DNA of 64,000 nt from Heliocidaris erythrogramma. Lineage: Eukaryota; Echinodermata; Echinoidea; Camarodonta; Echinometridae. Each line of letters opens with the position of its first letter. Position 1 is the stretch's first letter. The notes beneath the pieces are model-generated. The model had not been told where the DNA came from. It worked only from the letters and a program-made list of their open reading frames with translations, and did no database searches. The stretch spans positions 35,210,208-35,274,207 of the forward strand of contig CM046856.1 of NCBI GenBank assembly GCA_025617745.1, given 5' to 3'. The translations under genes and the position numbers were made by a program. Positions 10,478 through 22,720 of the stretch are shown one piece after another.

Positions 10478-10511
10478 TATATATATAATATATATACATA
10501 TATATATATAT
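10474..10511. repeat. (TA)n tract at Tc1/Penelope junction
   Basis: TA-rich run of about 38 bases. It joins the Tc1 end and the truncated Penelope fragment. TA is also the Tc1 target. Confidence 0.85.
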
Positions 10512-10882
10512 GAAAGACGTTGTGTATGTTGGTGAGACATAGTACCAAATTTCGGATGCGTTTTAACAACCACAGATCATCCATCAACAAAAGACGGAAT
10601 GATCTCCCTGTAGCTAAACACTTCAGCCTTCCCAATCACTCAGTTGCGGATGTCAAGGTTTGCCTTTACGGTGGAGGCTACAAGTCAGCCGACAATAGGA
10701 AAATTTCCGAATTACGGGCAATTGTTAAGAGCAGAAATTTTGAAGGAAAAGGTCTTAACTTTCTCAATGGATTTACATATTTTTTTTTTTTGTATCCTTT
10801 CAGTCACATGTTCTTTATTAATAATTTGGTATCAATTCTCCTTCTTTGTTTCAATACTATTATTTTGAATCTTTGCCGCTAA
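10511..10882 (+). pseudogene. GIY-YIG endonuclease fragment (Penelope-like)
   Basis: Starts KDVVYVGET (GIY-YIG core) followed by a stop and frameshift, then TKFRMRFNNHRSSINKRR, LPVAKHFSLPNHSVADVKV and SELRAIVKSRNFEGKGLN before an odd Phe-rich tail and TAA. The order matches the minus-strand copy at 8500-8897. Everything upstream, including the RT, was lost at the TA repeat. Confidence 0.75.
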
Positions 10883-10996
10883 TACCACTTGGGATTTTGT
10901 GTATTATTACGTAAATTACGTAGATTACGTAATAATGAAGCGCGCACATTACTCTTTTCTCATCTACATAATTATATCCATCATTTTTTTGTAAAG

Positions 10997-11070
10997 CGCG
11001 CGCATCCTCAGTCAGATCTCCCAGAGAGACGGTTTCTAAGCAACCTATATCTGACTGAGGATGCGCGCGC
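10997..11070. repeat. Hairpin, ~23-bp arms
   Basis: GCGCGCGCATCCTCAGTCAG at about 10998 is matched by the inverse CTGACTGAGGATGCGCGCGC ending near 11069, loop about 30 bases. It lies in the 3' region of the Penelope fragment. Confidence 0.85.
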
Positions 11071-11164
11071 TAGAACTATAACTATTTCAATTATTTGTAT
11101 GATACCTTATCATATATTGTTCTCCTGAAGAAGACGCCAGGGAGCGCCGAAAATTTGAAGACAA

Positions 11165-12140
11165 CCGGACGATAATCGGGGTCATCGTTGTGTTGTTTTG
11201 GCATCGTGGAGGCATCGTCAACTTTTAGCACGGATTTAAAAGCTAGCGATGGATTTCAGACATCGACGGTGTCAACACATCGTTGACAATTGACATAGCC
11301 GGCAGGTGGCCGCCCGGTACCGTCAGATCTTCTGGGGGGGGGGGGGGGGTCCTGACAGATGCCGCCAGGGCGTCTGGCATCTCGCCGGTTTCCCGTCAGA
11401 TTGTTCCCACGATAAAATCTTCCCAGGCTCCTCCAAAAACAAACTTTTCCCGTCAGGGCGCCGCCCGGTCTGCCAGACACCAGTCAGATACCTGGCAGGC
11501 CATCGTCCGATAACCAAACGGCGCCCTGTAGGCGGCCCTCCGATTGTTCTAAATCGGACAGGCGCCGGCCGGTCTGCGCCCGATGTTTGAACGATGTCTG
11601 GCGGCGCCCTGGCGGCACACTGCCGACTAGGTGAAGGCGACCTGCCGGTGCCTGTCCTATGAATGGGCGGGGATCTAAGGTCGTCCGCCCGTGGAGTATA
11701 AATACCACGGGAGATTGGTCAGAAAACATTGTCATTTATATACCCACCAAGTGTAAACAAACCAAAAGGACGCATAAACGATAAAATTCGGCCGATAATC
11801 ATCGGTCACTCGTCGGGAACACTAACGGTTACCCCCCGCAGACCGCCGGCCTCTCGCCAGGACACCGCAGGGCCACCTCCAGATGATCGCACGATGACCT
11901 ACTATCAGCAGATGGCCGCAAGGTGACCGTCCTGCTTCCCTGCGGTCTCCTGCCGGCGCCCGGAAGATATCCTGCCGATCTCCGTCTGATGTCCATCAAT
12001 TTTTCTCTCATAAGTGTCGGCCGGCATGCGTCCGGTGACTGCTAGACCGACGTCTTCCAAACATCGGCAAAACTCGCCGGTGACCCAACAATTTTGAAAA
12101 TCTGGCGGTGACCTCCAGAGGCCATTATCGGACGGCCGCC
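11165..12140. other. GC-rich, CpG-rich low-complexity block
   Basis: Base composition switches from AT-rich to strongly GC/CpG-rich, with recurring short motifs such as GCCGGC, CGATAATC and CGTCAGAT and a G run near 11336. A TATAAATA at about 11697 could be a core promoter. Short frames on both strands show no known domain and look like composition artefacts. Probably a diverged self-similar repeat. Confidence 0.45.
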
Positions 12141-12142
12141 GG

Positions 12143-12214
12143 CCCCAATTGTGACTGAGGCATAAGGCATTGGCGTTCTAAGCCAACGACCGGGTTCGAT
12201 TCCCGGCGGAGACA
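12143..12214 (+). tRNA. tRNA-like sequence (pseudogene or SINE head)
   Basis: Anticodon arm TTGGC-GTTCTAA-GCCAA (7-nt loop, TCT in the anticodon position) and a perfect T arm CCGGG-TTCGATT-CCCGG are followed by CGGAGACA and a T6 Pol III stop. The 5' acceptor strand does not pair, so it is a degenerate tRNA or a tRNA-derived repeat rather than a certain gene. Confidence 0.55.
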
Positions 12215-12428
12215 TTTTTTCAACCTTTGCAAAAAGCTTCAAACAGGGAGGACAGCTCTGGGGAACTTTGATTTAAGTTACGCAACCATTATTCTCTCAT
12301 TTCCTTTCACATTGTATTTATTGTATTTATTTCCACGAGAGTTACCAAAGCTGTTGTATATGTTATTTCCTTACAATTATATTCATACATATATAATTAT
12401 ATACACATTTTAAATTTCATTTTTCTAA

Positions 12429-12554
12429 GGAGTGTTTTGTCGGTGATTTTTACAGACAAATTTGCTCTCAGCCAATCATATGCAGGGATTTCAGTAGCTT
12501 ATAACAGTTGTCGGTTAAAATCACTGACAAAACACTTGATGAAACGCTCCCCAG
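12429..12554. mobile_element. MITE of the GGGAGCGTTTCATGAA family
   Basis: About 126 bp. The interior TTTGCTCTCAGCCAATCA and GATTTCAGTAGCTTATAACA are shared, inverted, with the element at 33596-33737. Ends carry inverse copies of GTGTTTTGTCGGTGATTT. Followed by G19. Confidence 0.75.
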
Positions 12555-12557
12555 ATT

Positions 12558-12576
12558 GGGGGGGGGGGGGGGGGGG
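12558..12576. repeat. G19 homopolymer
   Basis: Nineteen consecutive G. It could form a quadruplex; length is unreliable in sequencing. Confidence 0.9.
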
Positions 12577-13227
12577 ACAACCGGTCCGTGCCCCAAAACT
12601 CTACTGGGTGACCGTGGCAGACATCAAAATGCAAAGGACACTGGCACCAGTCTGCATGTGGCATGGTGCCTATAGTAGTTCTATATTTGGCCAGTAAATC
12701 ATGACCTCTAAATATACAAAAAAAATGTGATTCCAGGGCCCTCAAGGAAAAAAGTATAATACTGATGAGGCTACCCTTATTTAACAAGACATGTTATTAT
12801 TAGTATGATCATTATTATCATTATTACTATTTTATTAAAATGAGTTTGTGTTATTTTTGGGGAAATACATGAACCATACACAATTGCATTATCCATGTTA
12901 AACACTCCTACTGCCATTATATTATATTTTATTGCAGATTGAATTGGAGCATTGCAATGTGTCGAATGGATGACACATCCGTCATGTATCTATAGAACAA
13001 ACAAAAATGATGTGTCAACAAGGGAAATGCCCTGTTTCTTTCAACCATTTCCTCGTACTAAAAACTGGGTCGGAACTAAAATGAGATCATAAGAGTATTC
13101 CTTGTGTTATATTTTATTAGCGTCCACACTACCCAGTCAAAAAATTATTTCTTTCTTTGTATTCACAATCTTTAAAATGAAAATACACGCTAATTACCAG
13201 TTGGTTTTAAAAGAAGTAGAAAATTAA
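12577..13227. other. No gene seen
   Basis: AT-rich sequence with ATT-type microsatellite near 12790-12830. No domains on either strand. Confidence 0.6.
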
Positions 13228-13662
13228 AGAAACAGATCAATGAAGGTTTGAGCAAAATATAAAATAAAAATAAAAAAGTTATGAATGTTTAAAGTTGTAA
13301 TTAATCAAACACATATTGGCAACTCCCAGACGTTTCTTGCGAGCTCCTCTCCCATTTGCCTGTACCCCCCAAATAATTAATTTCCATTATCTGTAAAGAA
13401 AATAATTACACATGCACCTTAGATACAATCGTTGCTCATATTTTTGTTTACACAAAACATGTATGAAAGAATCTTATTCCTTCATCAAAAACTAACAAAA
13501 TTAAAATTCATGAGGTTTTCTTTACTGAGTAAATGGGAGAAGAGCTCGCAAGATTTGTCACGGAGTTCCCAATTTGTGTTTGATTAATTACAACTTCAAA
13601 GTTTCATAACTTCCTTATTTCTTATCAGATTTCGTTCAAACTTTCACTAATCTGTTTCTCTC
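13228..13662. mobile_element. Inverted-repeat element, ~130-bp arms
   Basis: Arms about 13228-13360 and 13528-13662 share (inverted) AGAAACAGAT, AGTTATGAA, AGTTGTAATTAATCAAACAC and CTTGCGAGCTC. The spacer of about 170 bases is non-coding. Non-autonomous DNA element or foldback. Confidence 0.75.
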
Positions 13663-14299
13663 ATAGTTCTTCATTTATTCAAATGAACTTAATACCAACT
13701 TAATAATTTCTCTTTAACAACGTAAAGTTAAAGTTTCAGAAGAGTTGCAATGTTTCACCGCTTGCATTCTTCAAATGATGATATGCATAATATTCCTAAA
13801 AGCTATGTTTCTCGGAACCTTTAGCTTTTGGTATTTAAATGTATTAATTTCTAGAAGAAGAAAGGAGATATGTGAATGAATGAGAAAATAATCGGAACCA
13901 AATGGAAAAAAGTTTAAGATTACAGACAAGCTACTGCATGGCAATTGGTGTCACAACAGTGCCATGATCCAAAATATTAATAACATCCGCTTATACAAAT
14001 CTATCCGCCCTCCTCTGATGACCTCAATTCAGCCGCAATGTTTGATCGACGTTCTGCTACCCTGACTATGCATTTATCTTTTCAACCGAGGGGAAGTTTG
14101 TTATTGACACTAATCCAAATTATGACAAAAGCATCGTGCATCACTTTTCTGCTTAATATCATTAGTTACGACCATATATGCAAATAATCTATATGAGTGT
14201 TTTTGGTTAAAGTAAACACCCCAAAACCCTTCTCCTAATGTCTAATAAATTTTGTGGGAGTAAATAAATGGCATACTGTTGCAATTGGGAATTTATCGA
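13663..14299. other. No gene seen
   Basis: AT-rich, without recognisable coding or repeat structure. Confidence 0.55.
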
Positions 14300-14938
14300 G
14301 TTTACATTATGATAATACAACATCATGGTTCAGATATATGGAATGCATTACCGGATTCCATCAAATCTTGTCAAAACCTCACCGCTTTTAAAGCTAGAAA
14401 TAAAGAAAGATTAATATCGAGTTACACGGAATCAGCTTAATGCCATACAAACCATCTCAACGTTTGTAGTTAGATTACTGAAATCTCATAACAACTTTGT
14501 TTCTGCATCAAATTTCATTTTTTATTCCAATAGTTTCACCATCAACATTATTTTCACTTTTAGTTTTTTAGTTTTTTGCACTAGCCCCAACCCCTTTTTT
14601 CATCATTCCCATCAAAAACGTATCATGCATATTATAATATAATTTGTCATCCATTCCGCACAGCAAAAATATTAATTATCTGAATATGATTGGGATGCCA
14701 CATCATCAAGCACTTGCTTATAGCGACAGTCCATCTTCTGCTTTTCATTAAAATATCAGTAAGGTGGCAAAGGTTAATTTAAGATTAATTACTACCGCCT
14801 ATTCATTTTATACTCATTGTTTCCCCGAATATGATTGTAATTATATTTGTTATACTTAAGTCGAATTCTGCCTATACCTTTGTAAAATGTGAAACATGCA
14901 GAAGAAAATAATTAAAATCAAATCAAATCAAAATCAAA
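14300..14938 (+). mobile_element. LINE 3' end fragment (CR1/L2-like)
   Basis: Encodes the C-terminal signature GSDIWNALPDSIKSCQNLTA then FKARNKERLI and a stop near 14439, followed by a 480-bp UTR and an (AAATC)n-type tail at 14913-14938. The same SxIWNxLP motif closes the LINE at 5781-8348. Everything upstream is lost. Confidence 0.7.
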
Positions 14939-15163
14939 TTAATGTCACTAGTTCATGTATGAATGCTATACATCTTATATCGTTGTCTAATCATGAATAC
15001 TTTTTTTTTCTATCTACCCTTCAACAGGCATGACAGGGTTCGTTTATCATTTATAAACAATGATTTTCACAAAAGATCGATACATGCACTATTCCATGAC
15101 TTGTCATATAAATATTCAATCATAGAATAAAACAAATTGCGACATATAAGACAACGGTTACAG

Positions 15164-17299
15164 CCCTATAGCTAGAAGGTCCGATAGTTAGCGGGTCCAA
15201 TAGACCGACACCCAATAGATAGAAGGTTCGATAGACTGAATGTACGAGAGGGTCCAATAGACAGACGGTTCTGTAGACCGAATCGGCGGAGGGTCCGATA
15301 GTCCGAAGGTTCTATAGATCGAATTTCCAACGGGGTCCGATAGTAAGAAGGTCCGATAGATAGAAGGTTCGATAGACCGAATCGGCAAAAGGGTCCGATA
15401 GTCCGAAGGTTCAGTAGGGGTCCGATAGTTAGAAGGTCCGATAGACCGACAATAACGTAAAAAAGGTAAAATAGAGTAGATACAATAAGTTTTTAATAGT
15501 TTTATCTCATAAAAGGGTTATTGCCTTACCTTCTTCTATGTGTATTGTAATAAACCGATGCACTAGGTCTGTAGGCCCACCCCCCCCCCCCAAAAAAAAT
15601 GAGGAACTTATTTTTGTTTTATACATGTTAAAAGTATTTTTATCAAAGCATCATCATCATCACCGTGGGGCGGGGGTGGTCCACCCATGCAGCTCAGCCC
15701 CTCCCCCGGTTAATTTTGCCACTAAACCGATGTATTTGGCAATGGGGAACGCTGACCATTTTTGAAACATGGAAATCTAATTACATGTATATGGTGCACA
15801 CTAAAGTCCCGAGGCCCATCATGCCCGAAACATTTTTTTTCTAGTTGAGCAAGCTGAGGAAAGGGCGTCCCCTTCTATCACAAGTGTTTTTTTAAATAAA
15901 GAAATCTTATGGGGTGCACACTGTATAGTTAAATTTTCATTAAAAGTAACAAAAGATAAGATTCTGACAACAAAAGATTCTGACCGATAAAAATGAAATT
16001 GTTTCAATTCGGCCCTACCACCTTCTTATTGAGGGTTGTCAGGTGATATTTTCCTACCAGCTATGATGTCAGCTTTTATACTTTATACTACTACTACCTT
16101 GTGGCAAATTTTAGTCTGTGGACTCTGTCGGGTAAATTATACCACTTTTTTTTTTGGGGGGGGGGGGGTGGGGGAATTCGAGAATAGTCGGATACCTCAC
16201 TGCCCGAATATTATGATATTCGGGCTTCTTGTTGCTGCAGGACGTAAGAGGTGCTTGCTGCAAGAAACAATCTAGGCCTAGATTCTTGATTGTATGAGCG
16301 AGCAAAGCGAGTGAACGAGAGAGAGAGAGAGAAAAAAAAAGAAGAATTTTGTATCCTGAGAATAGGTTCTAGCGTATTTTTATTCCGTTCTCATAATCTA
16401 TGTAACATGTTATCGGCATCTTCCGTTCTCATATTGGGAAGAGACTATTGGTCACAGGCCACTATTTCTGAAAATTCATCTCTTTAGCCCCTTTAGGTCA
16501 ACTTGCCGATTCCTTTAAGTTATGTTGCTAACATTCTTTGAGTAGAAAAATAGCATAACATTTGCTAGAGATTCAAGATGCAAACCAAATAACTTCCATA
16601 AGAATATGACTTATTAATATAATTGGCATTGGTTTATATATATAAATATGGCGATTATATTAATAACTAATATCAATAATGAAAATATAATGGGCATTGG
16701 TAAATAACCCTAATAATGCTAGTGAGCGAAGTTTTTTAATTTCTGTTTTCTTCTCTTTCCTTTCTAATTTCTTCTTTCCTTTTCAACCTCTTCCTTTTTT
16801 GCTTTTTCTTTGGTTGGAACCCCCTTTTCAGGCATGACAAGTGGGAGGGGGAGGGTATTCCCGCCCCCATATTTCAAAACATCTCAAAAACACTTATTTT
16901 AACCACTTATTTGTTTTTTTACACTTATCATTTTATCCACTATTTTACCCTTTTAACGTATTTTTTGTCGGTCTATCGGACTTTCTAACTATCGGACCCC
17001 TACTGAACCTTCGGACTATCGGATCCTTTTGCCGAGTCGGTCTATATATAGAACCTTCTGTCTATTGGACCCTTATGTACATTCGGATTATCGAACCTTC
17101 TATCTATCGGACCTTCTGACTATCGGACCCGTTGGTCATTTGATCTATAGAACCTTCGGACTATTGGACCCTCCTGCCGATTCGGTCTATAGAACCTTCT
17201 GTCTACTGGACCCTCTCGTACATTCGGTCTGTCGAACCTTCTATCTATTGGGTGTCGGTCTATCGGACCCGCTAACTATCGGACCTTCTAGCTATAGGG
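15164..17299. mobile_element. Foldback element with repeat-built inverted arms
   Basis: 2,136 bp. Outer ends are CCCTATAGCTAGAAGGTCC and its inverse. Each arm (15164-15490 and about 16925-17299) is a run of imperfect 18-20-bp units of the type GGTCCGATAGTCCGAAGG, alternating with variants, followed by a shared inner part (AACGTAAAAAAGGTAAAATA). The right arm has one or two extra units. The 1.4-kb middle has no transposase. Foldback (TU) elements of sea urchins are known to have outer domains made of short direct repeats; this has the same plan. Confidence 0.8.
15575..16350. other. Middle of the foldback element: homopolymers, GA repeat
   Basis: Contains C and A runs (about 15580-15600), CATCATCATCATCACC, a T/G homopolymer pair (about 16145-16170) and GAGAGA (about 16315). 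All frames are under 80 codons and show no family. The MITE-like pieces inside are cargo or later insertions. Confidence 0.5.
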
Positions 17300-17453
17300 A
17301 TGACCCCAAGACAATAGACTTAGCAAAATAAATTTTGTATACCAATTCTATTACAAACAAACAAACAAATGGAGAAAAATAAATTTTAAAAAAAGTGTTG
17401 GGGTCTTGTCCAAAATGTATGCCTGCTTTGTGACCAACATAAGGGCCCGAATT

Positions 17454-17651
17454 CACAAAGGAGGTTTAAACCTAAACCATGGTTTAACTTCGTAAGCGTA
17501 CTGAAATAGGCGTAAATAAGCGCACATTGCCCATGCGCGCGCTCAAAGAAAATATATGATTGGATCGGATTCCGTGCGCACGTACGCTTAAAACCACCAG
17601 GAGGGGGTTTAAACCATGGTTTAAACCAAATCTCCATTGTGAATTCGGGCC
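17454..17651. mobile_element. MITE, GGCCCGAATTCACAA ends
   Basis: 198 bp. Left end GGCCCGAATTCACAAAGGAG, right end the inverse of GGCCCGAATTCACAATGGAG. GGTTTAAACC and CCATGGTTTAAACC occur inside near each end. The middle is CpG-rich. No open frame. Confidence 0.8.
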
Positions 17652-18837
17652 AATAGTTGACCCGCTATTGCGATGCATTTTCTCCTTACTATTGAACATT
17701 GATTTAATTAATGAATGAACCATAAGACTGTATTCATGTGCTGCTCATTTTTGTTACTGACAGCTCAGTATTAATTTCCTTGTTTAAAACAGAAGGAAAA
17801 TTTGATTTCATTCGAACGCCCCCAAAATGCAAACTTTCTAAATTGATTTGAGACTCACCATTAACAAAGTTATGTTGAACTTTTAATTGACTCTCATCCT
17901 TTTCTTATAAAATATATCAAATTAGCTTGTATGCTTGGTTATGTCAATAGAACTATTCATTCACCACACACTGCAACATCCTGGACACAAGATGTTTTGG
18001 ATCAGTTATACGGCAGTGGCGTATTAATTGTGCTGACACATACACACATGCTACGGTTTGTCTACTAAAATTAGATTTACTGCCAAAAAAAAAAAAATTT
18101 TAAATAAAAAAATTAAAATGATAATAGCTTTCAAGACCTTAACCTAATGATAGGAATATCAGCCAAACCCTGAATTAATCTTATCACACGGTTGGGCATT
18201 TCAAATTGACACTTTTCTATCCAGATAATCTCCTGTTAATGATGAAACATGTCATTCGCCCTAATGTCCCGGAATGGTAGAAAACGCATGGTAATGAAGG
18301 TTTGATTTTGCTATATGCCAACTAATACAATCGTCCTTTTATATTCAAGATCTTGATAGAGTTTCCAGGATAGAGGTTACATGATAAATAAGTAATGTAT
18401 ACATGGGCAGCAACAAAACAACTAACCAAAAAGAAACCAAAAAAGAAATATGAAAAAAAAAGAAAAGAAGAGACGACCCCTCAAGGAAAAATTGATTGCA
18501 GGATAAATGGGAGGGATGTATAAGTTCCTAGGCTATACATGTAGAGCCAAATGGATGTAGACCACTATCGTTAAATTGGACTAATGACGCATAGGACCAC
18601 TGGGAGTGTGGGTTGGGCAAATAGGGCGTAGGACCATAAGTCGTTTGAGTGTATAATAAATGTGATTTAGGACAATAGGTAAGATTGGATCAACTATTAT
18701 GGCAACGCTATGACACTGGTTCAACCAGGCCATTCACCTCAATCATTAGTTTAAAAATCCTGATGAAATTCCTGAAAAACGCTATCTTTGATAGACATCA
18801 TTATTGAGAATATGTATCATGGTCTTTGATGAATTAT
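17652..18837. other. No gene seen
   Basis: AT-rich intergenic sequence. A13 near 18085 and an A/G-rich stretch at 18420-18480 are the only local features. Confidence 0.55.
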
Positions 18838-18930
18838 AAGAGAGAAAGAGAGAGAGAGAGGGAGAGAGAGCTAGAGAGAGAGAGAGCGAGAGAGAGAGAG
18901 AGAGAGAGAGAGCTATTAACCCCCCCCCCC
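18838..18930. repeat. (GA)n microsatellite followed by C10
   Basis: About 75 bases of imperfect GA, then GCTATTAA and C10. Confidence 0.9.
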
Positions 18931-18939
18931 GCCACTCAG

Positions 18940-19519
18940 ATTCTATGTTAGCATTTTAATTCGCCCTTAAGTAGCCTACTTGGTTTGGATATCAGACATT
19001 TGTCATTCGGAAGAGAAGCACTATTTTATTTCTCATAATTATAAGAATAATAAGATATGATTTAACGGTATCCGGTTGTGAATGATTACATTGCATTTGT
19101 ACTGATTTTTTTTTCTTCAAAGCAATCCCATAAAATATTTAAAAAAATCTTCTTTATGAAGAATTTTTATGTAGAATGACAGCGAAAGGATGATCATTGG
19201 CATTATCTGATCTTGAAAACCGATCGCACGTTATATTAATAATACTGTTATAAATAGTTAGGTTTAATAAAATCTATTTGAGGTGAAAAGAAGCCCCCCC
19301 CCCCCCCTCTACTGAGAATGTAATTTTCCCTACCAGATAAGTGGCAAATGTAAACTTGATATCTCGCCAAAGAACGTAGTGCCAAGCTAGGAATTCAAAC
19401 CTCATACGATAGTCGTATGACTTCCTCAAGACCACGAAAAAGTTACGGGTGTCGGTGGAAGGCATTGGTAGGAATTTGTCTAAAATATTTTATGAATCAT
19501 AGACGAGTATAGAAATGAT
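18940..19519. other. No gene seen
   Basis: AT-rich sequence; C15 at about 19293. Short frames only. Confidence 0.55.
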
Positions 19520-19527
19520 ATACAAAC

Positions 19528-19724
19528 CAGTGGCGGATTTGGGGAGGGGGGCACTTCTGACCCATGTCCCCTCTTTTGAAAGAAAATTGTACATTGTTCC
19601 CCCTTTTGAAATTGTGCCCCTTTTGGAGCTGACAACCATTCCCCCCCCCCCCCTTTTTTGGGGTGGGGGTCCTTTTTTCTAAGATTTGTGTCTCCCATTT
19701 AAAAAAAATTTTGATCCGCCCCTG
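19528..19724. mobile_element. MITE with 8-bp target duplication
   Basis: 197 bp. Begins CAGTGGCGGATTTGG and ends GATCCGCCCCTG. Flanked on both sides by ATACAAAC (19520-19527 and 19725-19732), a perfect 8-bp duplication as hAT- or P-type transposons make. The interior is poly-C and poly-T rich. Related ends occur at 45498 and 54593. Confidence 0.88.
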
Positions 19725-19732
19725 ATACAAAC

Positions 19733-20790
19733 CACAATGCTTGTCAATACTCTGAACTATGCAGGAAATATACAGACTTAGTCAGAAATTTTGTATGAAA
19801 TATATTACGCCGTTTGTATTTAAAAATAGTCAATCCAATTAAACACCTAAACGATATACCAAATATACGAATAATACTAATTGTGATATCATGCGGTTAG
19901 ATAATATGAATACCTGAAAATTCGGAAAACCTGATTTTTTTCTCTCTACTGACCTTTATGTTGTCCCAACTCTGAATTAGTGGATAAATGCAGTGAAAGA
20001 GAAGAGTTATACATTGCGTATTAAAACATAAATATAAATTTGGTAGCTTCTCATGAAAAAGTTATGACCTATGTGACCTTGAAATTGATTTCATGGTTAA
20101 GAACAACTCGTATTCGAAGTAATGATACCTTTACATGTATATTGATATAATTTTGCATCCTTGGATTACTGAGCACCCGGGATTTCAACAACAGAAATTG
20201 TCAAAGTTCCCTTCCACCATGTTTACTCTGAAGCATAGCGTGCATGTGTGTCAAAAGCCACTGCCATAATGCAATTGTGATTTTAGTCTTATATTAATTG
20301 CTATATGTTTCTCAAACTGATATTGTGCATCTAAAGTTCCAACAGCGTTAATATCCACTAAAACTCAAGGAATGGCTTATGACAAACAATATTTATATTT
20401 ATCCTTGTTGGCAATCTTGGCTTCCTTCAAATCCCTTGTTTAGGATGCTATTTTTCATGTCTACCTTATTAGTTATCAACACACTTCCTTGGTCACACTT
20501 CCTTGAGGTTTGTTAACCATTGACTTCATAAATATGTGCTATTTCGAAATAAATAACTCGTGCAATCGAGACGGTAAAATATATGAGCAGTGTCTTTGTA
20601 AATGATGTGGTGATACATGCAGTTTGCAGGCCGTTCAAAATTGATTAGAATTAGCCTGTGAATTGATTAACGGCCCTGTCCGAGCTTTTGTTTATTTCAT
20701 CGCTTTAAACATTGAATCATTGAATCACGAGCAGGAATTAGTACCAGAAGATTTTGACGACACTTTTTTTGAAAATGCTCAACCATCCGT
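19733..20790. other. No gene seen
   Basis: AT-rich spacer without convincing coding or element structure. Confidence 0.5.
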
Positions 20791-20793
20791 GGT

Positions 20794-21100
20794 AGCAAAG
20801 TTATGAATAAGGTACAATTAGAAAGAATACATGTTACTCTTTACTATGGAACCAATTTCAAGGTCACAGGGAATGTAAAAGATTTATACAAAGCTCCCAA
20901 AACTTTTTATCCGAACTGTGTACACTGTATTTATTTACAACAGAAGGGGTACACTTGCAAATCGACAAAAAACATAACAGCTGAATTAGATCACATTTTA
21001 GCTCAATTTATTCATCCTAATAACATACATGTTAACATCCCGGAATTTTTAAATTGGTCTTATGGCCTGACAATAAAAAGTATACAATTAATTGAATAAA
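20794..21100. repeat. Dispersed repeat, related copy at 32225-32400
   Basis: GCAAAGTTATGA, TTTCAAGGTCACA, GGATGTA/GAATGTA and a GAACTGTACA-like block occur in the same order in both places. A 98-codon frame lies here but the other copy does not keep it, so it is treated as non-coding repeat. Confidence 0.55.
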
Positions 21101-21809
21101 ATAAAGACTTAAGTATTTAATTCATCTTTATAAATTACTCTCATAATAGAAATAACCTAAGGTGGGGAATATAAACATCACAGTGATCTTTCATTATACA
21201 TGTATTCCATTTCTTCAGAAATTCTACTCATAATGTTCTTCAAAATGATTAATTCAAGTTTGATACAAACGCACGTAAATACTTACCTAAAGTGATAAAG
21301 ACACGTACACATGTATCTTAATAACTTACATCACTTTTAAACAACAGTTTGATTTAATAGATATGAACAAATTGCGATGACCTTTACGAGGTGATTTTAC
21401 TGCTGAGCATCAACATTCATTTATCAACTCAGGTAAACTCAGTAAAATCAACTCATTGAAATCTAAAGATGACTGAACAGAGGGGATCTCGATCAAACCA
21501 TTTGAAGCACATACAACGACAACAAAAGGCTGTTTTAATCACAAAACAGTGGTAATACTGTAATGAAAGTTGTGCCAACTGTCAATTTCCTTATCATGGT
21601 TTTTCTTTAAAATCCCTTTATAAAATAGAAACAAGTAAAGAACTGAACAATTTATGCAATGAAGAATACATTATTTAGACAAGGTGTTGTGAACCCCGAA
21701 CTTTACCCCTATGTCTATGTTGTTCTTATTTAATATGGGATACCAGTGAGGGCCAATTTAAACATTGTAAAAGTTGGCAATGTTGTGAATTTCATTTTAC
21801 TGACACTTG
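21101..21809. other. No gene seen
   Basis: AT-rich, no recognisable features. Confidence 0.5.
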
Positions 21810-22720
21810 TCAGTTTGAGGAAACCTCACGAAGCACTGATCACGCTTCACAGTGTTTGCGTGGCTTCTCCGCATCGTCCAAGGCATCGATCTCTATACCA
21901 GTGCATTGCCATCCATACATATGTTTATGGATGGTTCTGCGGCAGTGGATAAAGCAACGCCCTCTACGATTGATGCGACCGGTCGCCATGTTGTGGCTAG
22001 CACAAAAACACCGCCGCTGTACTATTTCAAGACAATTATACGCATATTTAGAATCAAATAATTCATTACTACGAAGTCTTTCCCACAATTTAACTGCACA
22101 AACAGGCTAAACAAATATATCATTACGAATTATTCTGACTATTTAATGTGACAAACCGTACAATGTCGTTTTTTAAATAAACAATTAAATCGCGTAACAT
22201 TTTTAATAGGAGTACACTGGCATCTTACAGAGTACACAGGGTCCCACCTACTGTCTTTTTTTCAATATTTGGTGTTTTTTTTTTTACTGTAGGGCTCCTA
22301 ATATTCAGCCGCCGCAGCAACTGCTCGCATAGAGCCGTGCGTACATTGCAATATCCACGTGGTAGAGATCGATGATCTTAGGTCACTTCGCGAATTCTTC
22401 CGTGGTAGCGTATAATACATGACTCTATGTAGAAATCACAACTCCCGGTAACCCTTTAACCTCTGCACTCAATGCTGTCAGTGAATGCGATCAATACAGA
22501 GAATCTGTGGTGGATTGACCGCAGCCTATTTTTTTAGTTGACCGTGCTGCTCACTTATAAATTGGAAACATTTTACATGGCATGATTGTACACCAATATT
22601 TTCTCCATAGGGTTATGTTTTATACGCGACCACTTGTGAGTTTCACAGAGTGACTGTGCGGAGAAGCCACATAAACACTGGGAAGAGCGATTGCTGCTTA
22701 GTGAGGTTTGATCAAGCTAC
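21810..22720. mobile_element. Inverted-repeat element, ~75-bp arms
   Basis: Left arm near 21815-21885 (AAACCTCACGAAGCA, CAGTGTTTGCGTGGCTTCTC) and right arm near 22640-22715 (its inverse, with CAGTGTTTATGTGGCTTCTC) are about 80 percent alike. The 0.75-kb interior has short frames only. Probably a non-autonomous DNA element. Confidence 0.65.

Larger units (their letters stand above)
10511..11165 (+). mobile_element. Second Penelope-like element, 3' end only
   Basis: Plus-strand 3' fragment: the end of a GIY-YIG domain, a UTR with ACGTAAATTACGTAGATTACG, and at 11127-11152 a degenerate hammerhead-like end (CTGAAGA then a short GCGCC hairpin then GAAAA). Compared with the copy at 5190 the invariant CTGATGA has become CTGAAGA. 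Confidence 0.55.

Noticed and set aside
11256-11735. Overlapping frames on both strands
   Set aside because: Composition artefacts of the GC-rich block.
20803-21099. 98-codon frame as a gene
   Set aside because: The related repeat at 32225-32400 does not keep the frame and no family is recognised.
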